Assembly (NCBI GenBank): GCA_017941505.1
Contig: JAGAWH010000208.1
Coordinates: forward strand, 1-25,302
Length of the DNA: 25,302 nt
Reading direction: 5' to 3'
Source of the DNA: Faecalicoccus sp.
GTDB lineage: Bacteria > Bacillota_I > Bacilli_A > Erysipelotrichales > Erysipelotrichaceae
Position 1 is the first letter of the stretch, and every line of letters starts with the position of its first letter. Both the position numbers and the translations under genes were made by a program. This document shows positions 7,141-14,396 of the stretch, one piece after another. Below the pieces are notes generated by a model that was not told where the DNA came from, searched no databases, and saw nothing but the letters and a program-made list of their open reading frames with translations.

Positions 7141-8727
7141 ATGGAAAAGACAAGAAATGAACTGGATGTAAGCCTTAAGGCACTTTCATCACATTTTGAA
7201 TGGCTGGCTCTTTTTGATGCAGAAAACGGCTCTGTCAACGTATTGTTTGGACCGGGTACGGAAAACGAAACGATTCCGTATGATCTCTTTTTAGATGCAC
7301 TGTCTATCAAGGATGATAAGAACCGTCAAAACTTAACATCAGCGGCTATTTCTGAAATTTTGGATGCAGACAATAAGTTTGAGTATGTTTTTGAAACTAA
7401 CGCATCACGAATCAAAAAGATTGATTTCCATAAAGAAGCAGATCAAACGGTTATTATGATTGAGGATATAACCGATTTGAACAGCCATTTGCGAGCTGAA
7501 ATGCTGGAAAGCCTTGGTATGCGGGAAGAGGCAAAATTCTCTACGGTTGCAGCAGCGCGCTTCTTATCGCTGTTAAGCAGAGATATGCGTACACCAATCC
7601 ATACGATATTAGGTGTCCTGGATCTGGCGGATGACGATTCATTATCATCACAGATTTCGGATTACTTCTCCAAAATCCAGCTTGCAGGATTCTCTTTATC
7701 CGAGACCATTGATGATCTGGTACAGCTGTGTAATGTATTAGAGAATCGTTTAAGCATTACTCCGGGAACGGTTGTTTTAAATGATACACTCAATATCGTT
7801 ACAAGAGCCATCACACCAAGAATTGAATACAACAAGGTCACATTTACTACGGATACAACCGGACTCACTTCTCAAGCAGTGATTACAGATACGTATTTCC
7901 TAAATCAGGTTTTAATCAAGACGATTAACTTTATGGTTCATAATGCCGTGGCAGGATCAAAAATCTGTCTGCGTGTTAGTGAAGCGCTGCAGCGCTATGA
8001 TAAGACGCAGATTCTTTTCAATATTGAAAGTACAGAATTCAAGATTCCATTTGAAGAAATGAAGGCATTATTTGTACCTTATCAGCTGGAAGGCGGAAAT
8101 ATCGAAGAATCTTTACAGGATATTGAAAAGGATATTAACAGCCTCAATATCAATATTGTGGTTGTCAAATCACTGGTTGCCCGCTTAGGCGGTGTGATCC
8201 ATATCGAAAAGTTTGGCTTGAACGGAATTCGTTTAGTCTTGGATTTTAACTTTACAAGAGTAGAGCAGGAATTCGTTCCAAAGCAGGAACCGATTCAGAT
8301 TGAAAAGGTTGTAGAATTCGGATATCCGGACTTCAGAGGTAAACGAGCATTACTCGCAGATGATGATCCAATCAGCCGTGCTGTCGGTGTGCGTTTATTA
8401 GAAAAGACCGGAATTGAAACAACGGAGGTATCCGATGGCTTTGAAGCTGTGGAAGCTTATCTTGCATCCGATGGAGACTATGATGTGATCTTAATGGATA
8501 TTCGTATGCCGGAGTTAAACGGCTTGAAGGCTACCCGTAAGATTCGCGAATCCAACTTATCCAATTCGGAGACCATTCCTATTATTGCGATTACTGTCAA
8601 TGCCTTTGAAAAAGATATGCAGCAATCTTTCTCAGCCGGTATGAATGCGCATCTGGTAAAGCCAATTGATAAGCAGTCTCTGTATGAGATCCTAGAAAAT
8701 TATCTTTTAACCGAAAACGATCAATAA
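7141..8727 (+). CDS. degenerate histidine-kinase-like protein with intact receiver domain
   Basis: A 528-residue cytoplasmic protein starting at ATG 7141 (AAGGAGGG just upstream; an earlier in-frame ATG at 7120 has no such site). Order: a PAS-like region (about 10-115), a HisKA/HATPase-like region (about 135-385) and a C-terminal receiver (about 397-522). The H-box reads SRDMRTPIHTILG where hybrid kinases have SH[DE][ILM]RTP, so the phosphoacceptor His is Arg147. The ATP-binding N box (LIKTINFMVHNA), the G1 box position (ESTEFKIP for DTGIGIP) and the G2 box position (LNINIVVVKSL for GLGLAIVKSL) also lack their key Asn and Gly residues. The receiver keeps Asp407-Asp408, the phosphoacceptor Asp453 in LMDIRMPELNG, Thr485 and Lys507. 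It looks like a pseudokinase that receives phosphate. There are no membrane segments. Confidence 0.86.
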   Translation: MEKTRNELDVSLKALSSHFEWLALFDAENGSVNVLFGPGTENETIPYDLFLDALSIKDDKNRQNLTSAAISEILDADNKFEYVFETNASRIKKIDFHKEADQTVIMIEDITDLNSHLRAEMLESLGMREEAKFSTVAAARFLSLLSRDMRTPIHTILGVLDLADDDSLSSQISDYFSKIQLAGFSLSETIDDLVQLCNVLENRLSITPGTVVLNDTLNIVTRAITPRIEYNKVTFTTDTTGLTSQAVITDTYFLNQVLIKTINFMVHNAVAGSKICLRVSEALQRYDKTQILFNIESTEFKIPFEEMKALFVPYQLEGGNIEESLQDIEKDINSLNINIVVVKSLVARLGGVIHIEKFGLNGIRLVLDFNFTRVEQEFVPKQEPIQIEKVVEFGYPDFRGKRALLADDDPISRAVGVRLLEKTGIETTEVSDGFEAVEAYLASDGDYDVILMDIRMPELNGLKATRKIRESNLSNSETIPIIAITVNAFEKDMQQSFSAGMNAHLVKPIDKQSLYEILENYLLTENDQ

Positions 8728-8735
8728 ATACACAA

Positions 8736-8767
8736 GACCGGAACGTTTCGTTCCGGTCATCTTTTTT
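8736..8767 (+). terminator. terminator between convergent genes
   Basis: Nine-base-pair GC-rich stem GACCGGAAC / GTTCCGGTC with loop GTTTC and a T6 tract at 8762-8767. The stop codon of the opposing glycosyltransferase gene (8757-8759) lies in the right arm. On the minus strand the following bases are only moderately T-rich, so termination is best supported for the plus strand. Confidence 0.9.
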
Positions 8768-9956
8768 CTGTTAAACTTGAGAAGATTTCTTCGAGCTGAT
8801 CCAATAATTTTTCCTTATTGAAATGGGAGTCATAATACTCTCTTGCCTTTTTACCCATTTGTTTTGTATCCATTTCATCTTTTGATGCTTCCAAAATAAG
8901 ATCGGCAAGCTGGTCTGAATTTCCGGAATCGGTACAATATCCGCATCCGGAGTCTTTGATAACACGCTGTGTTTCTCCGTTGACAGCTCCGATGATCGGT
9001 TTTTCTGCCATCATATACGACTGCATCTTGGCAGGTAAAGTATAGTTCACAACCTGGTTATCCGACATCGTAATCAGGAAGGCATCTGCCAGCGAATAAT
9101 ATTTAGGCATTTCACTTACCGGATGAGATCCGTAAAACGTGATATTGGTAAGTCCTGCCTTTTCGGCGATTTCTTTACATGCAGGAAGGTTCATGCCATC
9201 GCCTACGATATGGAAATGAATGTTCTTTTCGTCTTTTAATAAAGCTGCTGCTTTCACAATCACTTCCACTTCAGTTGCCGGTCCGATATTTCCTGCATAG
9301 AGAACATCATAAACCCCGTTCTTTTCTTTTTTTGTTTCTCCATAAGTATCTTCGGCATATTGCGGCCAGTAGACTAAGCCATATTTTTCGGCAGGTAATT
9401 TTAGTACCTTTTCGAAATAGTTTTTAAAAGATTTTGATGTGATTGTGATCAAATCAGCTTTATTGTAGGTATTCACACTGTATTTATATAAAATCTTATA
9501 CAATAGACTTTTTTCCGGAATCGGACCTGCGGTAACACTGATGGGCCATTGGTCCAGACAGTTGATAATCAGCGGAATGTGCTGCTTATTTTTTACCGCC
9601 ATGGCAGGTCTTGCCATGGATACCGGTGAAGTTTGATAACTGTATACAAGATCAAATTTATCTTTTAGACTTTTTCCTTTTAGTGAAGCCGACACGGCAA
9701 ACCAGGCATAATTGAGTCCGAACTTAAGTAAAGAGGTACCCCTGCCTACTAATGAGCAGCGAACAATCTTCACGCCGTTAATTGTCTGTTCACGATTTTT
9801 CCCGTGTCTATATTCAGGGAATATTTTTCCTTTGGGATAATTCGGTAAGCCGGTTAACACTGTCACATCATGACCTCTTTTTGCCAATGAAAACGCTATG
9901 TCATTGATGCGAAACTGTTCCGGATAAAAATGCTGGGATACAATTAATAGCTTCAT
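8757..9956 (-). CDS. GT4-family glycosyltransferase (WbuB/WcaI-like)
   Basis: A 399-residue GT-B glycosyltransferase with no membrane helix. The start is the ATG at 9956, with AAGAAGG spaced six bases upstream; a TTG two codons earlier lies too close to that site. The N-terminal domain opens with LLIVSQHFYPEQFRINDIAFSLAKRGHDVTVLTG, typical of the WcaI/WbuB branch (nucleotide-sugar transferases of surface polysaccharide synthesis), with an LPNYPKG loop. The donor-binding C-terminal domain has DVLYAGNIG, FHIVGDG, ITFYGSHPVSEMPKYYSLADAFLI and LPAKMQSYMMAEKPIIGAVNGE. It is probably an acidic-polysaccharide, teichoic or glycolipid glycosyltransferase; donor and acceptor are unknown. It lies alone after the relQ terminator, with no other polysaccharide genes in view. 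Confidence 0.88.
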   Translation of the reverse strand: MKLLIVSQHFYPEQFRINDIAFSLAKRGHDVTVLTGLPNYPKGKIFPEYRHGKNREQTINGVKIVRCSLVGRGTSLLKFGLNYAWFAVSASLKGKSLKDKFDLVYSYQTSPVSMARPAMAVKNKQHIPLIINCLDQWPISVTAGPIPEKSLLYKILYKYSVNTYNKADLITITSKSFKNYFEKVLKLPAEKYGLVYWPQYAEDTYGETKKEKNGVYDVLYAGNIGPATEVEVIVKAAALLKDEKNIHFHIVGDGMNLPACKEIAEKAGLTNITFYGSHPVSEMPKYYSLADAFLITMSDNQVVNYTLPAKMQSYMMAEKPIIGAVNGETQRVIKDSGCGYCTDSGNSDQLADLILEASKDEMDTKQMGKKAREYYDSHFNKEKLLDQLEEIFSSLTEKR

Positions 9957-10001
9957 AATCAACCTTCTTTAAATACAGAATAAGTCTGTACTCATTAATG
10001 T

Positions 10002-10030
10002 ATTATAGCCCGTAGAACGATTAATGTATA
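10002..10030 (-). promoter_or_regulatory. probable promoter of the GT4 gene
   Basis: On the minus strand, TATACA (10030-10025), a 17-base spacer and a perfect TATAAT (10007-10002), 46 bases upstream of the start codon. The -35 matches four of six positions. Confidence 0.5.
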
Positions 10031-10054
10031 TATGATTACTAATAAAAAATTGTT

Positions 10055-10092
10055 AAATAAAAGATTCTTAATATAGACATATCAAGAATCTT
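10055..10092 (-). terminator. terminator after relQ
   Basis: On the minus strand a 9-bp arm pair AAGATTCTT / AAGAATCTT (10092-10084 and 10069-10061) continues inward through a G-U and four A-U pairs to a GTCT loop. This gives a 14-bp RNA stem, followed by TTTTATTT. It lies 60 bases after the relQ stop. Confidence 0.7.
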
Positions 10093-10152
10093 ACATCGTA
10101 TTATTTTAATGAAATAGTTTTTCACTTCAGCCAATCATATAGAAAAAAATAG

Positions 10153-10815
10153 TTATTTTTTTTGTGTCTCTATGAGTTTCTGCATTTTGGAATCCAGGGA
10201 GGCACATAAGCCTGCACATTCTAATAATTCATCATCTACAACCTGTAAACGTCCGGGGGATAATGATTTTTTATAGCGGATCTTATGTTCAAGGCTTGCC
10301 CAGAAATCCATCGCAATGGTCCGAAACTGTACTTCAACCTTGATATATTTCTTCTCGTTGCTTAAGAAGATCGGAATTTCTATGATCAGGTGAAGACTGC
10401 GGTAACCATTTGGTTTTGGGTTCTTTATATAATCCTTTCTTTCAATGAGACGAATATCATCCTGGGATAAGAAGCAGTCCGCAAGATGGTAAATATCTTC
10501 GAGGAAGGATACTGTAACACGACAGCCTGCGACATCGAAAATATTTTCTTCCATGGCTTCCAGCGTTAAGGGAAGCATGCGAAGATCCAATTTCTTTAGA
10601 ATGCTTCGAGGGGTCTTAATTCTTCCTTCAATCGATTCAATCGGATTTCTGTCTTGGGATAGGGATAACTGCTCATTCAATACTTTAAATTTTGTTTCAA
10701 CTTCCATTAATGCACAGCGATAATAAGTAAGACTTTCACGCAGTCTGGCTGCGTTTTCATCAGGTAAATGAATAGCTAAATTGGCTTCATGAAACAGCTG
10801 TTCTGTCAGGTTCAT
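10153..10815 (-). CDS. relQ: small alarmone synthetase (RelQ/YjbM-type GTP pyrophosphokinase)
   Basis: Transfers pyrophosphate from ATP to GDP or GTP to make the alarmones ppGpp/pppGpp. The 220-residue size is typical of single-domain RelQ-type enzymes; there is no hydrolase or ACT domain. The start is ATG 10815 behind AAAGGAG, rather than an upstream in-frame ATG at 10890 without such a site. Motifs: GRIKTPRSILKKL (residues 64-76), NIFDVAGCRV with metal-binding Asp94, KDYIKNPKPNGYRSLHL (128-142) with the GDP-stacking Tyr138, and VEVQFRTIAMDFWASLEHKIRYKK with catalytic Glu161. All key residues are present, so it should be active. It is divergent from the tetR-alpha-galactoside operon, 189 bases between start codons, and may share control elements with it. 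Confidence 0.93.
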   Translation of the reverse strand: MNLTEQLFHEANLAIHLPDENAARLRESLTYYRCALMEVETKFKVLNEQLSLSQDRNPIESIEGRIKTPRSILKKLDLRMLPLTLEAMEENIFDVAGCRVTVSFLEDIYHLADCFLSQDDIRLIERKDYIKNPKPNGYRSLHLIIEIPIFLSNEKKYIKVEVQFRTIAMDFWASLEHKIRYKKSLSPGRLQVVDDELLECAGLCASLDSKMQKLIETQKK

Positions 10816-10829
10816 ACTACTCTCCTTTT

Positions 10830-10844
10830 TCACACCGGTTTCAT
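10830..10844 (-). promoter_or_regulatory. near-consensus cre-like site in the relQ leader
   Basis: On the minus strand ATGAAACCGGTGTGA fits WTGNAANCGNWNNCW at all defined positions but one (the conserved C near the end is G). It lies between the presumed relQ promoter and its ribosome binding site. It shares the core GAAACCGGT with the perfect cre at 10940-10954, in inverted orientation. Confidence 0.35.
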
Positions 10845-10870
10845 TTTTTATGTGTATAAATCTTACCCTT

Positions 10871-10899
10871 ATTTTACCATATCCGCACATGGGCTGAAA
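10871..10899 (-). promoter_or_regulatory. weak candidate relQ promoter
   Basis: On the minus strand TAAAAT (10876-10871) lies 17 bases after TTTCAG (10899-10894), a poor -35. Position, about 55 bases before the start codon, is the main support. Confidence 0.28.
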
Positions 10900-10908
10900 C
10901 AGGAATAT

Positions 10909-10936
10909 GGAAACTAAAAATAATAAAATAGTTTCT
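10909..10936 (+). promoter_or_regulatory. inverted repeat 1, likely TetR operator
   Basis: GGAAACTA, 12 bases, TAGTTTCT: 7 of 8 arm positions pair. It ends on the first base of the -35 of the tetR operon and lies on the relQ side of the divergent region. Confidence 0.6.
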
Positions 10937-10964
10937 TGATTGAAACCGGTTACAATGATACAAT
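10936..10964 (+). promoter_or_regulatory. promoter of the tetR-alpha-galactoside operon
   Basis: TTGATT at 10936-10941, a 17-base spacer and TACAAT at 10959-10964; transcription should start near 10971. The promoter is enclosed by two copies of the same inverted repeat and has a cre inside its spacer. Confidence 0.65.
10940..10954 (+). promoter_or_regulatory. cre site (CcpA box) within the alpha-galactoside promoter
   Basis: TTGAAACCGGTTACA matches WTGNAANCGNWNNCW at every defined position and sits between the -35 and -10, where bound CcpA would block RNA polymerase. This predicts glucose repression of the alpha-galactoside operon, a common arrangement for alternative-sugar operons in Bacillota. 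Confidence 0.7.
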
Positions 10965-10967
10965 ATA

Positions 10968-10995
10968 GGAAACTAGAACAACAAAAATAGTTTCC
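10968..10995 (+). promoter_or_regulatory. inverted repeat 2, likely TetR operator
   Basis: GGAAACTA, 12 bases, TAGTTTCC: a perfect 8-bp inverted repeat covering the predicted transcription start and touching the CGGAGG ribosome binding site of the tetR gene. Left arm and spacer length match repeat 1, 59 bp away. Confidence 0.7.
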
Positions 10996-11004
10996 GGAGG
11001 CGAT

Positions 11005-11568
11005 ATGGAGTTAAGAGAACGCATTTTGGAATCTACGATCCGGTTGTTTAATGAAAAAGGGCTGAAGTTTACGATGGATGACATCGCAGCCGATTTATCC
11101 ATCTCCAAGAAAACCATCTATACCGTTTTCAAGGATAAAGAAAGTCTTTGCACCGGTGTTGTAGATTATGTATTTGATTCGATTAAAGAAAGTGAAAAAG
11201 AAGTATTAAAAAGGCAGTATCCGGATACGGTCTCACAATTGAAAGAATTGTTAGGAGTGATGCCGGAATCGTATTCCCATGTGGATATGCGGGAGCTTTA
11301 TCAGCTCAAGGATAAATATCCTTCGGTATATGCACATTTAGTTATGCGCTTAGAAAATGGCTGGGAGTCTACGATTTCATTAATAGAAAAGGGAATAGCG
11401 GAAGGTACGATTCGAAAGATTTCTATCCCTATTTTTAAAACGATGATGGAAGCCACTCTGGAACAGTTTTTTCAAAGAGATGTTCTCAGCCAAATTGATA
11501 TTTCTTATCAAAGAGCATTAAAAGAGGTTGTCGATATACTGGTCGACGGAATTAGAAAGGAAGCATAA
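11005..11568 (+). CDS. TetR/AcrR-family transcriptional regulator
   Basis: A 187-residue regulator. Residues 1-48 form the TetR DNA-binding domain: RERILESTIRLFNEKGLKFTMDDIAADLSISKKTIYTVFKDKESL, with recognition helix SKKTIYTVF. The C-terminal ligand-binding half is not recognisable by family. Start ATG 11005 with CGGAGG at 10995-11000. It is the first gene of a four-gene operon, followed after one base by the next start codon. The two identical-arm inverted repeats flanking its promoter are natural candidates for its operators, implying autorepression. The inducer may be an alpha-galactoside or a metabolite of the orphan GT-B-like enzyme encoded next; this is inference. Confidence 0.92.
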   Translation: MELRERILESTIRLFNEKGLKFTMDDIAADLSISKKTIYTVFKDKESLCTGVVDYVFDSIKESEKEVLKRQYPDTVSQLKELLGVMPESYSHVDMRELYQLKDKYPSVYAHLVMRLENGWESTISLIEKGIAEGTIRKISIPIFKTMMEATLEQFFQRDVLSQIDISYQRALKEVVDILVDGIRKEA

Positions 11569-11569
11569 A

Positions 11570-13030
11570 ATGGACAGATCTAAAGTTATTTTCAACAATG
11601 AAATTTCAAAGAAGGATGTACGCAAGGCCGCAAAGTCAAAGGCCAAGTACATTAAAAAATTCGGTGATGACTCCAATGTGAACTATCCGGTTCGTTTAGT
11701 AAAGAACCAATATATCGGAGACAGCTTAGGGGTAAGTGATATCCGTCTTGAATCCGGAGAGGGAGAGGCCTTTGATGAACAAAAAGGTATTATTGTAGGA
11801 AATATCCGCATGGGATTTGGACATTACCGTATTTCCATGGCTATCGCAAGTGCTGCCAACGCCTTAGGATACAAGCCATACTGGATGGATTTGAACTCCT
11901 ATCCGCAGACAACATGTACCAAGGTTATAAGCGCCCAGAATGATTTATATTCACTCGGAAGCCGTATTTCTCAGAAATCAAAATTATTCAATCACTTTAT
12001 CTGGGAACCGTTAAATTACGAAGGATTTAGAAAATTATCCTATAACGCATCCGATCAGAAAAATGCCGAACTGATGGCACCGATATTCCGTAATATCCCA
12101 AAGGATATACCGCTTGTTGCGACCCACGTATGGCCGGCACAGGCTGCTCTTCATGGCGGAATGAAATACGTTGTCAATGCGATTCCGGATAACTGGCCGA
12201 TGGCACTACACTTAGCAGAAGGTTCTGTTCATACCATTCAGACCATGCAGTCCTATATGGGATATCGAATCTTAAACGGAATGGATGGAAAGAAAGTATT
12301 AAATCCAATGCCTGCCCAAGATCTTGTATATACCGGACATTATATCGATCATGAATTAGTTTCCAATGTAGAAACAGACTGCAAGGCCCGCATGGATAGA
12401 AAAGCTCAAGGCAAGCCGATGCGCTTCTTATTATCCGTTGGCGGAGCCGGGGCACAAAGAGAATTCTTTGAAGCTATCATCCGTCATTTATTACCGGCCA
12501 TTAAGGAAAACAAAGCCGTTCTGTATGTGAATGTAGGGGACTATAAAAATGTTTGGGAGGAGCTTACCGAGAGCATTCCGGAGTTAAATAATATCTCCAC
12601 CCTGCATTTCAATGACTGGACAGATACCGAAGACTTTGCCAAGAACGCTTTGACAGAAGATGTAACCGGTGTACATGCCTTCTGGCACGAAAATATCTTT
12701 GAAGCCGTATATTGTTCCAATCTGTTAATGAGAAGTTCCGATGTACTTGTCACCAAACCAAGTGAATTCTCATTCTATCCGGTTCCGAAATTGTTTATCA
12801 AGCGAATCGGCGGACATGAAAGATGGGGAGCTATCCACTCTGCTGAAATGGGCGATGGCTCGTTGGAATGTCGTGATGTCTTACATGCAGCCCAGATGAT
12901 TGATCTTTTCATGGATGATGAAGTTATCTTCCCGCAGATGTGTGAAGCAATTATTCAGAATAAAAAAGCCGGTCTATATGACGGTGCCTACAATGTTATT
13001 AAGTTAGCGATGTCAATGAAGGAGAAATAA
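11570..13030 (+). CDS. GT-B-fold glycosyltransferase-like protein of unknown function
   Basis: A 486-residue protein I cannot assign to a named family. Start ATG 11570 with AAAGGA upstream, one base after the tetR stop. Its layout resembles MGDG-synthase/MurG-type GT-B enzymes. An N-terminal glycine-rich turn reads GNIRMGFGHYRISMAIASAANALGY (His85), like the GGGH loop of MGDG synthases. A middle VATHVWPAQAALHG segment follows. The C-terminal domain begins VYTGHYIDHELV and LLSVGGAGAQREF (about 270-300), and ends with SSDVLVTKPSEFSFYPVPKLFIKRIGGHERWGAI (Asp391, Lys396), like the donor-site signature. No membrane segments. It lies in an operon with a MelB-type symporter and GH36 alpha-galactosidase, so it may make or rearrange a galactosyl compound. 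That role is inference. Confidence 0.68.
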   Translation: MDRSKVIFNNEISKKDVRKAAKSKAKYIKKFGDDSNVNYPVRLVKNQYIGDSLGVSDIRLESGEGEAFDEQKGIIVGNIRMGFGHYRISMAIASAANALGYKPYWMDLNSYPQTTCTKVISAQNDLYSLGSRISQKSKLFNHFIWEPLNYEGFRKLSYNASDQKNAELMAPIFRNIPKDIPLVATHVWPAQAALHGGMKYVVNAIPDNWPMALHLAEGSVHTIQTMQSYMGYRILNGMDGKKVLNPMPAQDLVYTGHYIDHELVSNVETDCKARMDRKAQGKPMRFLLSVGGAGAQREFFEAIIRHLLPAIKENKAVLYVNVGDYKNVWEELTESIPELNNISTLHFNDWTDTEDFAKNALTEDVTGVHAFWHENIFEAVYCSNLLMRSSDVLVTKPSEFSFYPVPKLFIKRIGGHERWGAIHSAEMGDGSLECRDVLHAAQMIDLFMDDEVIFPQMCEAIIQNKKAGLYDGAYNVIKLAMSMKEK

Positions 13031-13031
13031 A

Positions 13032-14396
13032 ATGAAGCTTACATTCAAAAATAAATTCGGTTTTGCGTTAGGTGCAGTCGGTAAGGATATCGTTTATATG
13101 CTGGTATCCAGCTATCTGCTGTATTACTACAATGCGGTACTAGGTGTTTCCAGTGCTTTTATCGGAAGTGTATTGATGTTAGCACGTGTATTTGATGCCT
13201 TAAATGACCCAATCATGGGAATTATTGTTGCCAAGACAAAGACAAAGTACGGTCGTTTCCGTCCGTGGATCTTTGCCGGAACCGTACTCAAAGCGGTAAC
13301 GATTTATTCCTTATTTTCGACACCGGAAGGCATGGCTGATTCCGGTATGCGTATCTGGCTTGCCGTATTCTATCTATTGTGGGGCATTACCTATACGATG
13401 ATGGATATTCCGTTCTGGTCTTTGATTCCGGCAGTTACCGAACCGGGTGAACAGCGTGAAGCTCTTTCTTCCTTAACAAGATCTTTCTCCGGTATCGGTG
13501 ATGCGATTCCAACCGTACTAACAATGATCGTTGTTCCTATTCTTTCCGGAAGTTCTGTCATTGCGGATTATCGTATCGGTTTTAAATGGTGGGCACTGAT
13601 CATTGCGGTATTCTTTGTGATCAGTGAGGCTGTCTGTGTATTAAATGTACCGGAAAAGAACAATGTCGAAATGGAATCACCGGGCATTAAGGAAATGTTT
13701 GTCAGCTTATTTAAAAACGATCAGGCACTTACCGTTGTAGCAGCTGTTATCTTAGTCTATACAGCTTTGAATATCGTAGGTAACTTGATTTTATACTTCT
13801 TCCAGTTTGATGTGGGTGATACGGATGCTTACAGTGCCTTTGTAGCGGTATGTTTCTTAATTCAGGTTATCGCCATGGCATGTGTTCCGATGATCCGTAA
13901 AAAGGTCGAGAAATTAAAATTGTTCTTTATCGGAATTCTTGTACAGATCATTGGCTTTGTGGTTCTGTTGTTTATGGCTTTAACAGGTATCTATCACAGC
14001 TCAGGCTGGATCTTATTGGCAATACCGGGCTCTTTGGTTTATGCCGGATATGGTATTTTGAATGTATTATTAACGGTATTCCTGTCTGACTCTGTTGATT
14101 ATGGAGAAGCGAAAAACGGTTCCCGCGATGAATCGGTCATCTTTTCGATGCAGACATTTACCGTTAAGTTAGCTGCAGGTATGGCAGTTTTCATTGCCGG
14201 TCTTGCGATTGATTTAGTCGGCATTAATCCGGATGCCATGTCACAAACTGGCTCTGCATTAATGGGACTGAGAATGTTTATGACGATTCCAAGTGTAATC
14301 TTGTTAGTATTATCGGCACTTGTATTTAAGAAATTCTATAAGTTAGATGATGAAAAAATGGCTGAAATTCAAAATCAGTTACGAAAGGAAGCATAA
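13032..14396 (+). CDS. melB: MelB-type GPH-family sugar:cation symporter
   Basis: A 454-residue, roughly twelve-helix transporter of the glycoside-pentoside-hexuronide:cation symporter family, expected to import alpha-galactosides such as melibiose with a cation. Residues important in characterised MelB are present at the same or nearly the same numbers: Asp19 in GAVGKD (sugar recognition), Asp55 and Asp59 in RVFDALNDPIMG (cation site) and Asp125 in MMDIPFWSL. The cytoplasmic motif TKTKYGRFRPWI and the late SDSVDYGEAKNGSRDESVIFS motif are also typical. Start ATG 13032 is one base after the upstream stop with GAAGGAG in that gene's end. The stop overlaps the next start (TAATG). The GH36 downstream supports an alpha-galactoside substrate. 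Confidence 0.9.
   Translation: MKLTFKNKFGFALGAVGKDIVYMLVSSYLLYYYNAVLGVSSAFIGSVLMLARVFDALNDPIMGIIVAKTKTKYGRFRPWIFAGTVLKAVTIYSLFSTPEGMADSGMRIWLAVFYLLWGITYTMMDIPFWSLIPAVTEPGEQREALSSLTRSFSGIGDAIPTVLTMIVVPILSGSSVIADYRIGFKWWALIIAVFFVISEAVCVLNVPEKNNVEMESPGIKEMFVSLFKNDQALTVVAAVILVYTALNIVGNLILYFFQFDVGDTDAYSAFVAVCFLIQVIAMACVPMIRKKVEKLKLFFIGILVQIIGFVVLLFMALTGIYHSSGWILLAIPGSLVYAGYGILNVLLTVFLSDSVDYGEAKNGSRDESVIFSMQTFTVKLAAGMAVFIAGLAIDLVGINPDAMSQTGSALMGLRMFMTIPSVILLVLSALVFKKFYKLDDEKMAEIQNQLRKEA

Noticed and set aside
7561..7610. Possibility that the His next to the H-box (PIHTI) is the phosphoacceptor
   Set aside because: In functional kinases a His or Asn is common at that position in addition to the true acceptor His of SHxxRTP, so it does not replace the missing residue.
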